Of a stretch of 33,622 bases of DNA, positions 1 through 8,281 are shown piece by piece. Under the pieces are notes generated by a model that ran no database searches, was not told the origin of the DNA, and saw only the letters and a program-made list of their open reading frames with translations. The DNA comes from Methylotenera_A sp036676175 (GTDB taxonomy: Bacteria > Pseudomonadota > Gammaproteobacteria > Burkholderiales > Methylophilaceae), in contig JAKFDL010000031.1 of assembly GCA_036676175.1 (NCBI GenBank), forward strand, positions 1-33,622, in the 5' to 3' direction. Each line of letters opens with the position of its first letter. The first letter of the stretch is position 1. A program made the position numbers and the translations under genes.

Positions 1-601
1 CAATTTCAGCACGCGTCGGGTAAGGCACCAATTTGTTGCCTTTAAGCTTGCCGCGTACCCGCTTATTCTTAAGCTCGGGGTAGGCTTCACCCAAATCGAC
101 CGTGATTAAATCTGCAGGCTGCTTGTAAAGTGGATACGGATATTGGCTAGATTTACTACGGCTGCCTTTCAGCAAAGGTTCGTAGTAACCGGTAATCAAG
201 CCGATACTGCTGCCATCCGCATTGGCAGTGCTATACACATTAAAGTACTGCATAAAATAGGCTTGCACTGTTTGCCTATTAGGCTTATTCAGCGTGCTGG
301 CAACGTTGCATGCAGCTTGCCAAGGTTGTTGATCGCCCTGCGCTTTATTCTTTAAGGTGCTACAACTCAGTAACCAAGCTGGCCAAGCAGCACTGATATC
401 GTCCTCAGTAAACCCATCAACGTCTTCCCATTGCACAGGCTTTAGTAATGCATAATCTGGCTGCTTGATTGTCGCTACCGGCGGTGAGCTTTGTTGCACA
501 CAATCGCATTTTGGCACACTGCTTTGCGTTGCAGATTTTACGTTAGCTTTGCTGCATGACACAGAAAGCAATGCAATTAAAATGGGAAGATAAATTTTCA
601 A
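1..601 (-). CDS. mltA: Membrane-bound lytic murein transglycosylase A, 3' part missing
   Basis: MltA lipoproteins cleave peptidoglycan glycan strands at the inner face of the outer membrane, forming 1,6-anhydromuramic ends. About 200 codons are present; the C-terminal half, with the catalytic Asp, lies beyond the window edge. Visible MltA marks are the GYYEPLL motif and a downstream RGKLKG segment. The frame opens with TTG at 601; an in-frame stop lies just upstream, and this start gives a hydrophobic leader LKIYLPILIALLSVSC that fits a lipoprotein signal with a slightly non-canonical lipobox. I see no clear ribosome binding site. It begins 17 bases after the apaG stop and is probably the last gene of thiS-thiG-apaG-mltA. 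The family is firm; the TTG start is likely. Confidence 0.88.
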   Translation of the reverse strand, partial: MKIYLPILIALLSVSCSKANVKSATQSSVPKCDCVQQSSPPVATIKQPDYALLKPVQWEDVDGFTEDDISAAWPAWLLSCSTLKNKAQGDQQPWQAACNVASTLNKPNRQTVQAYFMQYFNVYSTANADGSSIGLITGYYEPLLKGSRSKSSQYPYPLYKQPADLITVDLGEAYPELKNKRVRGKLKGNKLVPYPTRAEI

Positions 602-618
602 AATATTGGATTAGATAT

Positions 619-1002
619 CTAATTCAGTACTTTAGGCACAGCCAATGTAAATGGTTCAATCACCGCATCGAAAAACGTCCCATCTTCTGCCGCTATTTTA
701 TAGCTACCACGCATGGCCCCCACTGGTGTGGCAAGTAAGGTACCACTGGTGTACTCAAAGAACTGACCGGGTGCCAACAAAGGCTGCGCACCCACCACAC
801 CCAAGCCCTTAACCTCTTGCACATGGTTGTTAGCATCGGTAATCAGCCAATGACGGCTAATCAGCTGTGCTGCGATATTGCCGATATTGCTAATCTTCGC
901 CGTGTAGGCAAACGCATACTTGTTTTCTTCTGGATTAGATTGATCTGGCAAATATGCAGTTTGCACACTCACTTTAAATGCATATTTTTTACTGTCCACC
1001 AT
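619..1002 (-). CDS. apaG: ApaG (CorD) family protein
   Basis: 127 residues, the normal ApaG length. The whole chain matches the family: VQTAYLPDQSNPEENKYAFA near the N-terminus, then SRHWLITDANNHVQEVKGLG, then a VVGAQPLLAPGQFFEYTSG core and a GAMRGSY segment. The fold is a fibronectin-III-like beta sandwich. Its bacterial role is not settled; mutants in enterobacteria affect cobalt and magnesium resistance, and the domain also occurs in eukaryotic F-box proteins. It starts 9 bases after the thiG stop and is followed by mltA, so it is probably read in one mRNA with them. The neighbours do not point to a shared pathway. Confidence 0.95.
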   Translation of the reverse strand: MVDSKKYAFKVSVQTAYLPDQSNPEENKYAFAYTAKISNIGNIAAQLISRHWLITDANNHVQEVKGLGVVGAQPLLAPGQFFEYTSGTLLATPVGAMRGSYKIAAEDGTFFDAVIEPFTLAVPKVLN

Positions 1003-1011
1003 GTTAATTTA

Positions 1012-1800
1012 TCATGACGCTGTGATTAAACCAGCGGTTGGAGAGCTAGGGCTGGCAGAGTATAGTTTTTTCGGCATACGGCCTGCCAAAAAGGACGCGC
1101 GTCCAGCTTCTACAGCCATTTTCATGGCAGATGCCATTAATACAGGATTTTGTGCAGACGCTATAGCGGTATTCATTAAAATACCTGCACAACCCAGTTC
1201 CATGGCAATCGCTGCATCACTGGCGGTGCCGACGCCTGCATCCACCAATACCGGAACTTTCGCATTTTCGATAATGATCTGCAAATTCCATGGGTTTAAA
1301 ATACCCATACCAGAACCAATCAGTGAAGCCAGCGGCATGACTGCGCAGCAACCAATGTCTTCAAGCTGCTTGGCGATAATCGGGTCGTCCGAGGTATAAA
1401 CCATCACATCAAAACCATCTTTTACTAAGACCTTAGCTGCCGCAATGGTTTCAATCACATTCGGATACAAGGTTTTTGGGTCGCCCAGAACTTCAAGCTT
1501 CACCAGTTTGTGGCCATCTAATAATTCACGCGCCAGTCTCAAGGTACGTACTGCCTCATCTGCAGAATAGCAGCCTGCAGTATTGGGCAGATAAGTGTAC
1601 TCCTCTGGGGGCAAGCAATCCAGCAAGGATGGCTCACCCGCATGTTGGCCGATATTAGTGCGGCGGATTGCGACAGTCACTATCTGTGCACCGCTGGCAT
1701 CAATAGCAGCTCGTGTTTCGGCAAAGTCTTTATATTTACCCGTGCCTACCAATAAGCGCGATTGATAGGCCTTACCAGCAATAATTAATTCGTCATTCAT
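1012..1800 (-). CDS. thiG: Thiazole synthase ThiG
   Basis: ThiG builds the thiazole phosphate ring of thiamine from 1-deoxy-D-xylulose 5-phosphate, dehydroglycine and sulfur delivered by the ThiS thiocarboxylate. The 262-residue TIM barrel is full length. Visible family marks are the N-terminal SRLLVGTGKY, the KLVKLEVLGD strand carrying the Schiff-base lysine (K101), and the phosphate-binding VLVDAGVGTASDAAIAMELG and GILMNTAIA segments. It follows thiS after a 17-base gap with a purine-rich ACGGAAAA ahead of the ATG, so the two are one operon. I looked for a TPP riboswitch upstream of thiS and did not see the conserved CUGAGA-type core. Confidence 0.97.
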   Translation of the reverse strand: MNDELIIAGKAYQSRLLVGTGKYKDFAETRAAIDASGAQIVTVAIRRTNIGQHAGEPSLLDCLPPEEYTYLPNTAGCYSADEAVRTLRLARELLDGHKLVKLEVLGDPKTLYPNVIETIAAAKVLVKDGFDVMVYTSDDPIIAKQLEDIGCCAVMPLASLIGSGMGILNPWNLQIIIENAKVPVLVDAGVGTASDAAIAMELGCAGILMNTAIASAQNPVLMASAMKMAVEAGRASFLAGRMPKKLYSASPSSPTAGLITAS

Positions 1801-1817
1801 ATTATTTTCCGTACCAC

Positions 1818-2021
1818 TTATCCACCGCCCACGGCACCCACTATTTCTAATTTATCACCATCGCGCAAAGTCACAGCATCAAACTGGCTGCGGGGCACAA
1901 TCTCACCATTCTGCTCAATCGCCAAACGCTTACCAGTTAAATTTAATGTCACTACTAGCGCAGAAATGGTCACATTTTCGCTATCTAACTGCTTTAAATT
2001 GCCATTAATAAAAATTTGCAT
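1818..2021 (-). CDS. thiS: Sulfur carrier protein ThiS
   Basis: 67-residue ubiquitin-like protein ending in GAVGGG. The C-terminal diglycine is the residue pair that is adenylated by ThiF and converted to a thiocarboxylate, the sulfur donor for ThiG. The MQIFINGNLKQLDSENVTIS beginning and the R-x-G-D-K-L-E-I-V-G-A-V end are typical of the family. It is the first gene of the thiS-thiG-apaG-mltA run. No ThiF, ThiE or ThiO gene is in the window, so the remaining pathway enzymes must be elsewhere. No strong ribosome binding site is visible ahead of the ATG. Confidence 0.95.
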   Translation of the reverse strand: MQIFINGNLKQLDSENVTISALVVTLNLTGKRLAIEQNGEIVPRSQFDAVTLRDGDKLEIVGAVGGG

Positions 2022-2297
2022 AAGATTGATTTTACTGGAAAGCCTTATTCGACGGTAGATTTTAACGATTTAAGTTAATTTTTTGTTTTCAATCAATATG
2101 GTATAGAGCTTGCTTAAACCTAATTGTACTTATATTTTTTGTGTAATCCGCAACAAAATCTGTACGCTGAGCATAAAAAAGTAATGATTTTAATGATTTA
2201 TTAATCAAACTTAAGTAACGATTGAATTTTTTTGATAGATTACATACCAAGCTACAGGAACACAATTCCTATAGATTTTAACTCCCAAAAGGAAAAT

Positions 2298-2474
2298 ATG
2301 ATGCAAGCTGCAAATGTAAAACAAGTTTCAAAAACTCAACTGGCGAATCAAGCCTTTCATCAGGCTTCGATTAAGAAATCGCAAAAACAAGATGTAAAAC
2401 TTGAAGTAGTCGCTGAACCAACTAAAGCACCAAGTTTTAATCGATTTTTAGAAGCATATGGTGACTGTGTTTAA
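2298..2474 (+). CDS. Uncharacterised 58-residue protein
   Basis: I do not recognise this protein. I start it at the ATG at 2298 (a second ATG follows at once) because AAAGGAAAAT lies directly upstream; an in-frame TTG at 2232 would add 22 residues but has no ribosome binding site. The product is polar and rich in Lys, Gln and Ala, with no membrane segment, and ends in FLEAYGDCV with a single Cys one residue from the C-terminus. It stands alone between the divergent thiS gene and the convergent gnd gene, has an AT-rich upstream region, and ends at a strong hairpin. The good start site and the terminator support a real gene. Confidence 0.6.
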   Translation: MMQAANVKQVSKTQLANQAFHQASIKKSQKQDVKLEVVAEPTKAPSFNRFLEAYGDCV

Positions 2475-2479
2475 GTATT

Positions 2480-2504
2480 AAAAAAACTAGCTTGAAAAAG
2501 CTAG
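2480..2504. terminator. Bidirectional terminator between the 58-residue gene and gnd
   Basis: Perfect 7-bp stem CTAGCTT/AAGCTAG with a GAAA tetraloop (2487-2504). Read on the minus strand it is followed by seven T (2486-2480), a standard intrinsic terminator for gnd. On the plus strand the following bases (GCTTTAAT) are a poorer U-tract, so termination of the small gene there is likely but weaker. Confidence 0.8.
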
Positions 2505-2630
2505 GCTTTAATAAAGTTAAGTTTCAAAATTAGATTTAAGTAAAAAGTGGGTAGCGCTTGTTAATTCTAAGCTACGCTAGCCCACATTTAATTTTTTACT
2601 CTTTTATATCTGTTACTCAATTTACTTCTG

Positions 2631-4145
2631 TTACTCAATTTCTAGTTGCGGGCGACCTGCTTCTGGCCAATCCAAATGGTAGAACTGGCCTCGTGGTTGA
2701 TCTTTACGTTCATAAGTATGGGCACCAAAATAATCACGCTGTGCTTGCAATAAGTTTGCCGGCAAATCTGCACTGCGGTAACCATCGTAATACGCCAACG
2801 CTGCACTAAAGCCCTGGGCTGGAATGCCGTTAGTCACGGCTAAAGCAATCACTTTGCGCCAGCCAGCTTGGCCTTCGTTCATCGCGTTAGTAAAGTACGG
2901 ATCTAACATCAAGTTTTTAAGACGAGAGTTAATGGCATAGGCCATGGTAATTTTTTGCAAGAAGCGTGCGCGGATGATACAACCACCGCGCCAAATTTGC
3001 GCAATTTCGCCAAAGTTCAATTTCCAGTTGTAAGCCACTTGCGCTTTATCAATCAATTGGAAACCTTGCGCATAAGCACAGATTTTTGAGCAATACAGTG
3101 CGTTTTTAATCGCTTCAATAATCGCTGCTTTGTCGGTTTCTTTAACCAGCACAGGGCCTTTTAAGATTTTGCTGGCTTCAACACGCTCTTCTTTTAAGCT
3201 TGAAAGTGCACGTGCATAAACCGCTGCAGCAATCGCGTTAGCTGGTGCGCCTAATTCAAGCGCATTCGCTGCTGTCCACTGACCAGTCCCCTTTTGACCT
3301 GCAGTATCTAAAATTTGGTCAACCAAGAAGCCTTTAGACATCGGGTCTTTTTGCTGCAGGATATCCGCGGTAATCTCAATCAAGAAGCTTGAGAGTTCAC
3401 CTTTATTCCACTCGGCAAATACTTTACCTATTTCATCTGCAGGCATGCCTAACAGGTTTTTCATCAACCAGTAAGCTTCGCAAATCAATTGCATATCGAT
3501 ATATTCAATACCGTTGTGCACCATTTTCACATAGTGACCAGCACCATCTGGGCCGATATATTCAGCACATGAGAAACCGCCTTGCACTGGTTTACCAGGC
3601 TTGCCGCCTTCCATTGGTTCGCCAGTCACCGGATCCACTTTAGCTGCAATGTCGCGCCAAATAGGCTCTAAGCTTGCCCATGCTTTGCGTGTGCCGGATG
3701 GCATAAGAGAAGGGCCAAAACGTGCACCGGTTTCACCGCCAGATACGCCAGAGCCAATAAAATCGATACCTTTTACGGCCAACTCTTTTTCACGGCGAAT
3801 CGTGTCTGTCCACAATGAATTGCCGCCATCAATAATAATGTCGCCTTGCTCTAAAAATGGCAACAATGCGTTAATCGTAACGTCTGTCGCGCTACCAGCC
3901 TTAACCAGCAAAATAATCTTGCGGGGGCGTTTGATGCTCAGCACAAAAGAGGCTAAATCAGCATGTCCAACCACGTTGGCATGCGATGGCTCATTGGCCT
4001 TGCACTCTTTAATAAAGTTGGTCATTTTTTTAGGGTCACGGTTGTATACCGCAATGGTATAGCCATGGTCGGCAATATTTAAGGCCAAGTTCTGGCCCAT
4101 CACAGCTAGGCCAACAAGGCCAATATCAGCGTTTTTTGTGGTCAT
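2631..4145 (-). CDS. gnd: 6-phosphogluconate dehydrogenase, decarboxylating
   Basis: Oxidises 6-phosphogluconate to ribulose 5-phosphate and CO2 with reduction of NAD(P)+. In Methylophilaceae this step serves the dissimilatory ribulose monophosphate cycle as well as the pentose phosphate pathway. The N-terminal Rossmann motif GLVGLAVMGQN (residues 9-19), the VSGGETGARFGPSLMPSG substrate loop, HYVKMVHNGIEY with the catalytic Lys207, and the ILDTAGQKGTGQW signature are all present. At 504 residues it is longer than the ~470 of the E. coli enzyme; the extra length includes an insertion of about 20 residues near 170-195, just before CAEYIGPDGAGH, as in the long form of the family. Upstream the leader carries AGAGAAC twice. 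Transcription ends at the hairpin at 2480-2504. Confidence 0.97.
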   Translation of the reverse strand: MTTKNADIGLVGLAVMGQNLALNIADHGYTIAVYNRDPKKMTNFIKECKANEPSHANVVGHADLASFVLSIKRPRKIILLVKAGSATDVTINALLPFLEQGDIIIDGGNSLWTDTIRREKELAVKGIDFIGSGVSGGETGARFGPSLMPSGTRKAWASLEPIWRDIAAKVDPVTGEPMEGGKPGKPVQGGFSCAEYIGPDGAGHYVKMVHNGIEYIDMQLICEAYWLMKNLLGMPADEIGKVFAEWNKGELSSFLIEITADILQQKDPMSKGFLVDQILDTAGQKGTGQWTAANALELGAPANAIAAAVYARALSSLKEERVEASKILKGPVLVKETDKAAIIEAIKNALYCSKICAYAQGFQLIDKAQVAYNWKLNFGEIAQIWRGGCIIRARFLQKITMAYAINSRLKNLMLDPYFTNAMNEGQAGWRKVIALAVTNGIPAQGFSAALAYYDGYRSADLPANLLQAQRDYFGAHTYERKDQPRGQFYHLDWPEAGRPQLEIE

Positions 4146-4305
4146 TTTGTTCTCTATTAAGGTTCTCTTAAATGGGTAATTTAAATAAATTTGAGATACT
4201 TGCTTGTGGCTAGCACCTCTTTTTATTGCTTTAGGATGTTGCTACTGTTTACTACTTTGTTGACTGCTACTACGGTTAAAACTAAATTTTAATGTCAATG
4301 CATTG

Positions 4306-5040
4306 CTACAAAGTTCTAGCGAACATTTGCAAGGTCATTTGGTAACCCAAGCTTGCCAGCTCGGCATCGTAGCGCGAATCTTCGTCACGCATAAAGGCAT
4401 GCTGGGCGTTAAACTCATGCCAAGTGTAATTTAAATTAGCCGCTGCCAATTTTTGATGCACCAATGTGCGGCCCGCCGCAGGAATATGATTATCTTGCTT
4501 GCCCCAAATCATCATCAGCTCACCTTGAATATCGGCAAGCCTTTCCATGCTGTGTTGATTGGGCTGATTCGGGATAGTGTTAATATGCAAATCGGTGGCG
4601 TAGAAACAAGCTGTGGCTTTTACCTCAGGCTGCAAAGCGGCACGAAACGCCAGATGCCCTCCAATGCAAAATCCCATCGCTCCCAAATTACCGCTGTACC
4701 ATTCTTGTGTGTTTAAATAATCAATCATGGCGCGATTATCCGTATCGTAGCCCTGCACATCTTTGGCGGCTTTGTCAGCATTCCCTTTTTCACGCCCTGC
4801 ATCGTCATAACCCAGCACTGTACCAATCGGATTAAGTTCATGAAACACCTCTGGCACCAGTACCGCGTAGCCGTGCCCAGCCATGAAAGCCGCAGCGCGT
4901 GCAATTGGTCCCGTTTGCTGAAAAATCTCAGAGTAAAACAAAATAGCTGGTACTTTTTTGTTGTGAGTCGGCTTGTGAATATAAGTACGCATCACACCTG
5001 TAGGCGTGCTGATATCGGCAACTTGCGAGTGAACTAACAT
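4306..5040 (-). CDS. Dienelactone hydrolase family protein
   Basis: 244-residue alpha/beta hydrolase of the dienelactone hydrolase (carboxymethylenebutenolidase-like) family. The catalytic triad is visible: Cys125 in GFCIGG (the usual G-x-C-x-G-G elbow), Asp183 in WGKQDNHIP and His214 in NAQHAFMRDE. There is no signal peptide, so it is cytoplasmic. Nothing nearby encodes aromatic or chlorocatechol degradation, so the physiological substrate is unknown and a general esterase or detoxification role is as likely as true dienelactone hydrolysis. It is divergent from the protease gene at 5180 across about 140 bases and is separated from gnd by 160 bases. Confidence 0.9.
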   Translation of the reverse strand: MLVHSQVADISTPTGVMRTYIHKPTHNKKVPAILFYSEIFQQTGPIARAAAFMAGHGYAVLVPEVFHELNPIGTVLGYDDAGREKGNADKAAKDVQGYDTDNRAMIDYLNTQEWYSGNLGAMGFCIGGHLAFRAALQPEVKATACFYATDLHINTIPNQPNQHSMERLADIQGELMMIWGKQDNHIPAAGRTLVHQKLAAANLNYTWHEFNAQHAFMRDEDSRYDAELASLGYQMTLQMFARTL

Positions 5041-5179
5041 ATAGGGTTAAAATCTATGATTTGCAAAGGCGTTATTTTACTAGCTTTGGGAGTAATGTTA
5101 CACAATTAATCCATTAATTTTTAGAATATTGTTGTATGCTTGAAATTAGCATCTCTATCATTAAAAAAGTGAGTGTGGC

Positions 5180-6205
5180 ATGCGAATATTACTCAGCTAT
5201 TTAGGGTTTATCTTTTTAGGGATTGCCTTGCCCTTGGTATTTGCCCAGGCAGTTGCAGCTGAATCCGTCGCGGACTTAGCATTTAAATTAAAGGGCTCAG
5301 TCACTAAAGTGCATGTCACCACGCAATCTGGGGGGCATGGCGTGGGCACTGGTGTTGTAGTCGGCAAGGATTTGGTTGCTACAAATTGCCATGTATTGGC
5401 TAATGCACGTGGCGTAAAAATTACCAAGTTTGGCGAAAGCTATACACCTGAGGCCATGCGTGCCGATTGGAAGCACGACTTATGCATTTTGCGCTTTCAA
5501 TTTCTGGAATTAAAGCCTGTGGAATTGGGTGATTCTGAAAACTTAAAATACGAACAGCCGATTTTTTCTATCGGCTTCCCAGGTGGGCCGCCAAAACCAC
5601 AATCCACCATGGGGAAAATTAAAGCCTTGTATCCGCTTGATGATAGTCAAGTGGTGCGCACAGATGCCTCGTTTGTGATGGGTGCCAGTGGCAGCCCCGT
5701 ATTTGATAATGAGGGGAAACTCGTTGCGATTAGTACCTTTAAAAGCCCGGGTCGCGGTGCGTATTTTTACAATGTACCGGTTAAATGGGTAAAAGCCCTG
5801 CTAGATGCCCCAGAAACAGGTTCGCTTGCATCGGGCGGTACACCATTTTGGGATGCGCCAGACACTGAGCGGCCGTTTTTTATGCGCGTGGTATTGCCAT
5901 ACCAAAATGACAAATGGGATGAACTGAAAGTGGTGGCGCAAGCCTGGTTAGTAAAAGAACCCACTAGCCCAGAAGCCTTATTCTACGCAGGCGTGGCTGA
6001 AGAGCGTTTGGGCAATGCCAATCAAGCCTATGCCTATTTTGACCAAGTATTAGCCTTGCAGCCGCAGCACCCCGCAACCCTAATGGAACTTGGCTTGATA
6101 GCCAACCGTGCTGGCAAAACGGATGTGGTAGAAAAAACGCGTGTTGCCCTAAAAGCGATTGACTTGGATCTGGATGAAGAGTTTAGCCAAGCATTAAAAA
6201 AATAG
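5180..6205 (+). CDS. Periplasmic trypsin-like serine protease with C-terminal TPR repeats
   Basis: 341 residues. An N-terminal signal peptide (about residues 1-28, ending AVAA) directs export. The chymotrypsin-fold domain follows, with the triad His71 (ATNCHV), Asp100 (KHDLCIL) and Ser170 (MGASGSPV). A C-terminal segment from about residue 255 (FYAGVAEERLGNANQAYAYF and on) reads as two TPR repeats, a protein-binding module. There is no PDZ domain, so it is not a DegP/DegS homologue in the strict sense. A role in envelope protein processing or quality control is inferred. It stands alone. The ATG at 5180 has only a weak purine stretch upstream. Confidence 0.85.
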   Translation: MRILLSYLGFIFLGIALPLVFAQAVAAESVADLAFKLKGSVTKVHVTTQSGGHGVGTGVVVGKDLVATNCHVLANARGVKITKFGESYTPEAMRADWKHDLCILRFQFLELKPVELGDSENLKYEQPIFSIGFPGGPPKPQSTMGKIKALYPLDDSQVVRTDASFVMGASGSPVFDNEGKLVAISTFKSPGRGAYFYNVPVKWVKALLDAPETGSLASGGTPFWDAPDTERPFFMRVVLPYQNDKWDELKVVAQAWLVKEPTSPEALFYAGVAEERLGNANQAYAYFDQVLALQPQHPATLMELGLIANRAGKTDVVEKTRVALKAIDLDLDEEFSQALKK

Positions 6206-6219
6206 CGATTTGACCTGCC

Positions 6220-6582
6220 TCAAGCGTGCACTAGTTGCTTAAATCCACCGTAAGCCATGCGCTTACAATCAAAAATCTGATTGGACGAATCCATCATTTC
6301 ATTCATGCGCGGGTCTGCAAATATTCTGGCGTTAGCGGCGTCGCGTGCCTCACGAGAAGCAAACACTACCCATGAAAATATCACCGTCTCATCCGCTTTC
6401 ACATTGGCCAGTTGCGGAAACGACATCACATCTTTTACATCCATATCGTCGCCTATGCATTCCCAGTAATCCAAGGCACCCTGCTCTTTCCAAATCTTTG
6501 CAGCCTTCTCAGCCACCAAACGATAGTCTTCAATGCGCGAGTTGGGTACAGGAATTACAAAGCCATCAACATAGCGATTCAT
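6220..6582 (-). CDS. DUF1428 family protein (YbaA-like)
   Basis: 120 residues. The opening MNRYVDGFVIPVPNSRIEDY, the ALDYWECIGDDM segment and the block from FSWVVFASREARDAANARIF to DPRMNEMMD fit DUF1428 (COG5507), a dimeric alpha-beta barrel-like fold of unknown function. It is convergent with the protease gene (14 bases between stops) and followed on its 5' side by the zinc-ribbon gene, 32 bases upstream on the same strand, so both may be one transcript. No catalytic residues can be assigned. Confidence 0.9.
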   Translation of the reverse strand: MNRYVDGFVIPVPNSRIEDYRLVAEKAAKIWKEQGALDYWECIGDDMDVKDVMSFPQLANVKADETVIFSWVVFASREARDAANARIFADPRMNEMMDSSNQIFDCKRMAYGGFKQLVHA

Positions 6583-6614
6583 ATTCTTCTCCTATCTAGA
6601 AGTTTTAACCCGGC

Positions 6615-6836
6615 TTAGTAATCTGGTGCGCGACCGGTAGAATAGCCCTGCGGCACATCATTTTGCCATTCACCACAATCGTTACAGAGATGGTCATGCA
6701 TGGTCGGGCTTAACGTGAGGTTTGTACTATTGCAAAACTTACAGTTCGTTGGATGAACTGCGACAGTTTTGTGATGTGCCTCATGGTGCTCTGTGGCCAC
6801 TTTGCTACTGCCTAAGCCATATTTATTATCTGGCAT
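6615..6836 (-). CDS. Small zinc-ribbon protein
   Basis: 73 residues. Two CxxC pairs (Cys32/Cys35 in CKFC and Cys51/Cys54 in CNDC) spaced by 15 residues form a typical zinc ribbon; a His-rich stretch (HHEAHH) precedes it. A TTG at 6848 is in frame, but TTGGAG followed by six bases and then the ATG at 6836 makes the latter the natural start. The C-terminus GEWQNDVPQGYSTGRAPDY is unstructured. The function is unknown: the ribbon could bind nucleic acid or a protein partner. It may be cotranscribed with the DUF1428 gene downstream. Confidence 0.75.
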   Translation of the reverse strand: MPDNKYGLGSSKVATEHHEAHHKTVAVHPTNCKFCNSTNLTLSPTMHDHLCNDCGEWQNDVPQGYSTGRAPDY

Positions 6837-6915
6837 TTTAAACTCCAAATTTGCCTAGAAATTGACATCTTACAATTTAAATCTACGCTCATTTTTAGTT
6901 AAAAACAAGCATTTT

Positions 6916-7842
6916 TCAACAATGCGCAGCGCGCGTCAGCCTATCTAAAATAGCCAGCCATTCGGTCGCATTGGGCGGTGCTTCTATCAGTAGTTTTTCT
7001 GTGTGTAACGCATCCATTTGATGCAGAGTATCGTACAGCTTCTGCGCCACATCAGTGGCGTTATTATTTAACTCAAAATAAGTACAATTTGGTAACACAC
7101 CAGGGCCCAGTAGCAGTGCGGCTGTACTGGCGTTGGCATGTGAAATCAAATCTGCGCGTGAACTAAATAATTGGATTGGTGTGCGCGGCGAATAGTGTAA
7201 CGCATGTTGTCCTGGCACCTTGATTGCCTGTGCAGCCTTAGTAGCAGGCACGCCAGCAACTGCCTGAATATTGGCTTCTAACAACATGCCCAAACGTAAA
7301 AGTTGCCAGTTATCACCCTTTACAGCAACAATGGTAGATTCTATTCCCACCTCACATGCGCCGCCATCTAACACTGCTATGGCATCACCCAAACTGGCTG
7401 CCACATGCGCCGCTGTAGTAGGACTAAGCTGGGTAAATTTATTGGCCGACGGCGCAGCCAGGGCCAAGCCACTTTGTTTTAGTAGCTGCAACGTCAGTGA
7501 GTGATTCGGTACCCGCAAAGCGACAGTAGGATTGCTGCCACGCAAAATATTGGAAACATGCGGCTTGGCTGGCAACACCAAAGTAAACGGTCCAGGCCAA
7601 AATGCGCTAGCGAGTTTTTGTGCCAGTGGCGCGAACTCTGCGGCCCAATCATAGACTTGACTGGCATCGGCAATGTGCACAATCAGCGGGTTATCAGCAG
7701 GCCGCTGTTTAATCGCATAAACATGACGCAAAGCTGCATCATTGCTGGCGTCTGCCGCCAGACCGTAAACCGTCTCGGTTGGAATCGCCACTACCTCACC
7801 ATTTTGCAGCCTGGCAATCGCCTCGTCTAAATTAACCTGCAT
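6916..7842 (-). CDS. tsaC: L-threonylcarbamoyladenylate synthase (Sua5/YrdC/TsaC type)
   Basis: Makes threonylcarbamoyl-AMP from threonine, bicarbonate and ATP, the first step of the universal t6A modification at position 37 of ANN-decoding tRNAs. The YrdC domain (about residues 1-190) shows AIPTETVYGLAADA, the KQRPADNPLIVHI motif, PGPFTLVLP and LAAPSANKF. After it comes the extra Sua5 domain (from about 215, PGQHALHYSPRTPI onward). The 308-residue length therefore fits Sua5 rather than the short E. coli TsaC. I use the ATG at 7842; a GTG two codons upstream at 7848 is possible. It is divergent from the cupin gene. Confidence 0.93.
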   Translation of the reverse strand: MQVNLDEAIARLQNGEVVAIPTETVYGLAADASNDAALRHVYAIKQRPADNPLIVHIADASQVYDWAAEFAPLAQKLASAFWPGPFTLVLPAKPHVSNILRGSNPTVALRVPNHSLTLQLLKQSGLALAAPSANKFTQLSPTTAAHVAASLGDAIAVLDGGACEVGIESTIVAVKGDNWQLLRLGMLLEANIQAVAGVPATKAAQAIKVPGQHALHYSPRTPIQLFSSRADLISHANASTAALLLGPGVLPNCTYFELNNNATDVAQKLYDTLHQMDALHTEKLLIEAPPNATEWLAILDRLTRAAHC

Positions 7843-7925
7843 ATTCACTCAACTAAACTAAAACACTATTTTACTACTGATGCTTGCCATACGCTAAAAT
7901 ACGTCCTCTTAAACAAGGAATGTAT

Positions 7926-8267
7926 ATGAAGCAAGTTGCTGTTAGCCAAATTACCGTAGAAAAAACCCCTAGCCAAACTAAATTAAATGCATTAAACGTG
8001 ACAAAATGGCCTACCTGGAAGAAAGAAGTTTCAACGTTTGATTGGAGCTTTCCTGAGCAAGAGATTGCCTATATTTTAGAGGGTAGTTGCATCATCACTC
8101 CAACCGGTGGCTTACCTGTCAGCTTTGGCAAGGGCGATTTGGTGTCTTTCCCCGCAGGTTTAAAAGCCAGCTGGCAAGTACTGGAGCCATTACATAAACA
8201 TTATCAGCTAGATGGCAATATTGTGACGCAAACCTTGAAGCGCATTAAGGCGGCATTAAAGCTGTAA
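7926..8267 (+). CDS. Small cupin-domain protein (DUF861/EutQ-like)
   Basis: 113 residues forming a single cupin barrel. The stretch STFDWSFPEQEIAYILEGSC followed by GKGDLVSFPAGLKASWQVLE matches the cupin_3 (DUF861) family. Glu at the position of a usual metal ligand (EQEIAY) is present, but the histidines of classical metal cupins are not, so metal binding and enzymatic activity are doubtful. Several in-frame starts exist (TTG 7884, ATG 7920, ATG 7926); AAGGA six bases before 7926 favours that ATG. It is convergent with alkB, with only 7 bases between the stops. The function is unknown. Confidence 0.85.
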   Translation: MKQVAVSQITVEKTPSQTKLNALNVTKWPTWKKEVSTFDWSFPEQEIAYILEGSCIITPTGGLPVSFGKGDLVSFPAGLKASWQVLEPLHKHYQLDGNIVTQTLKRIKAALKL

Positions 8268-8281
8268 GCTTAGTTTAAGCT
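8267..8281. terminator. Possible hairpin between convergent cupin and alkB genes
   Basis: AGCTTA-GTT-TAAGCT, a perfect 6-bp stem lying exactly at the junction of the two convergent genes and overlapping both stop regions. Only a short T-run follows on the plus strand. It differs by one base from the palindrome at 11499-11513. Confidence 0.35.

Noticed and set aside
1001..1399. Plus-strand frame of 132 residues opposite thiG
   Set aside because: It lies entirely antisense to a well-conserved enzyme gene.
2022..2231. Possible TPP riboswitch upstream of thiS
   Set aside because: Neither the conserved CUGAGA core nor its pairing partners were found on the minus strand.
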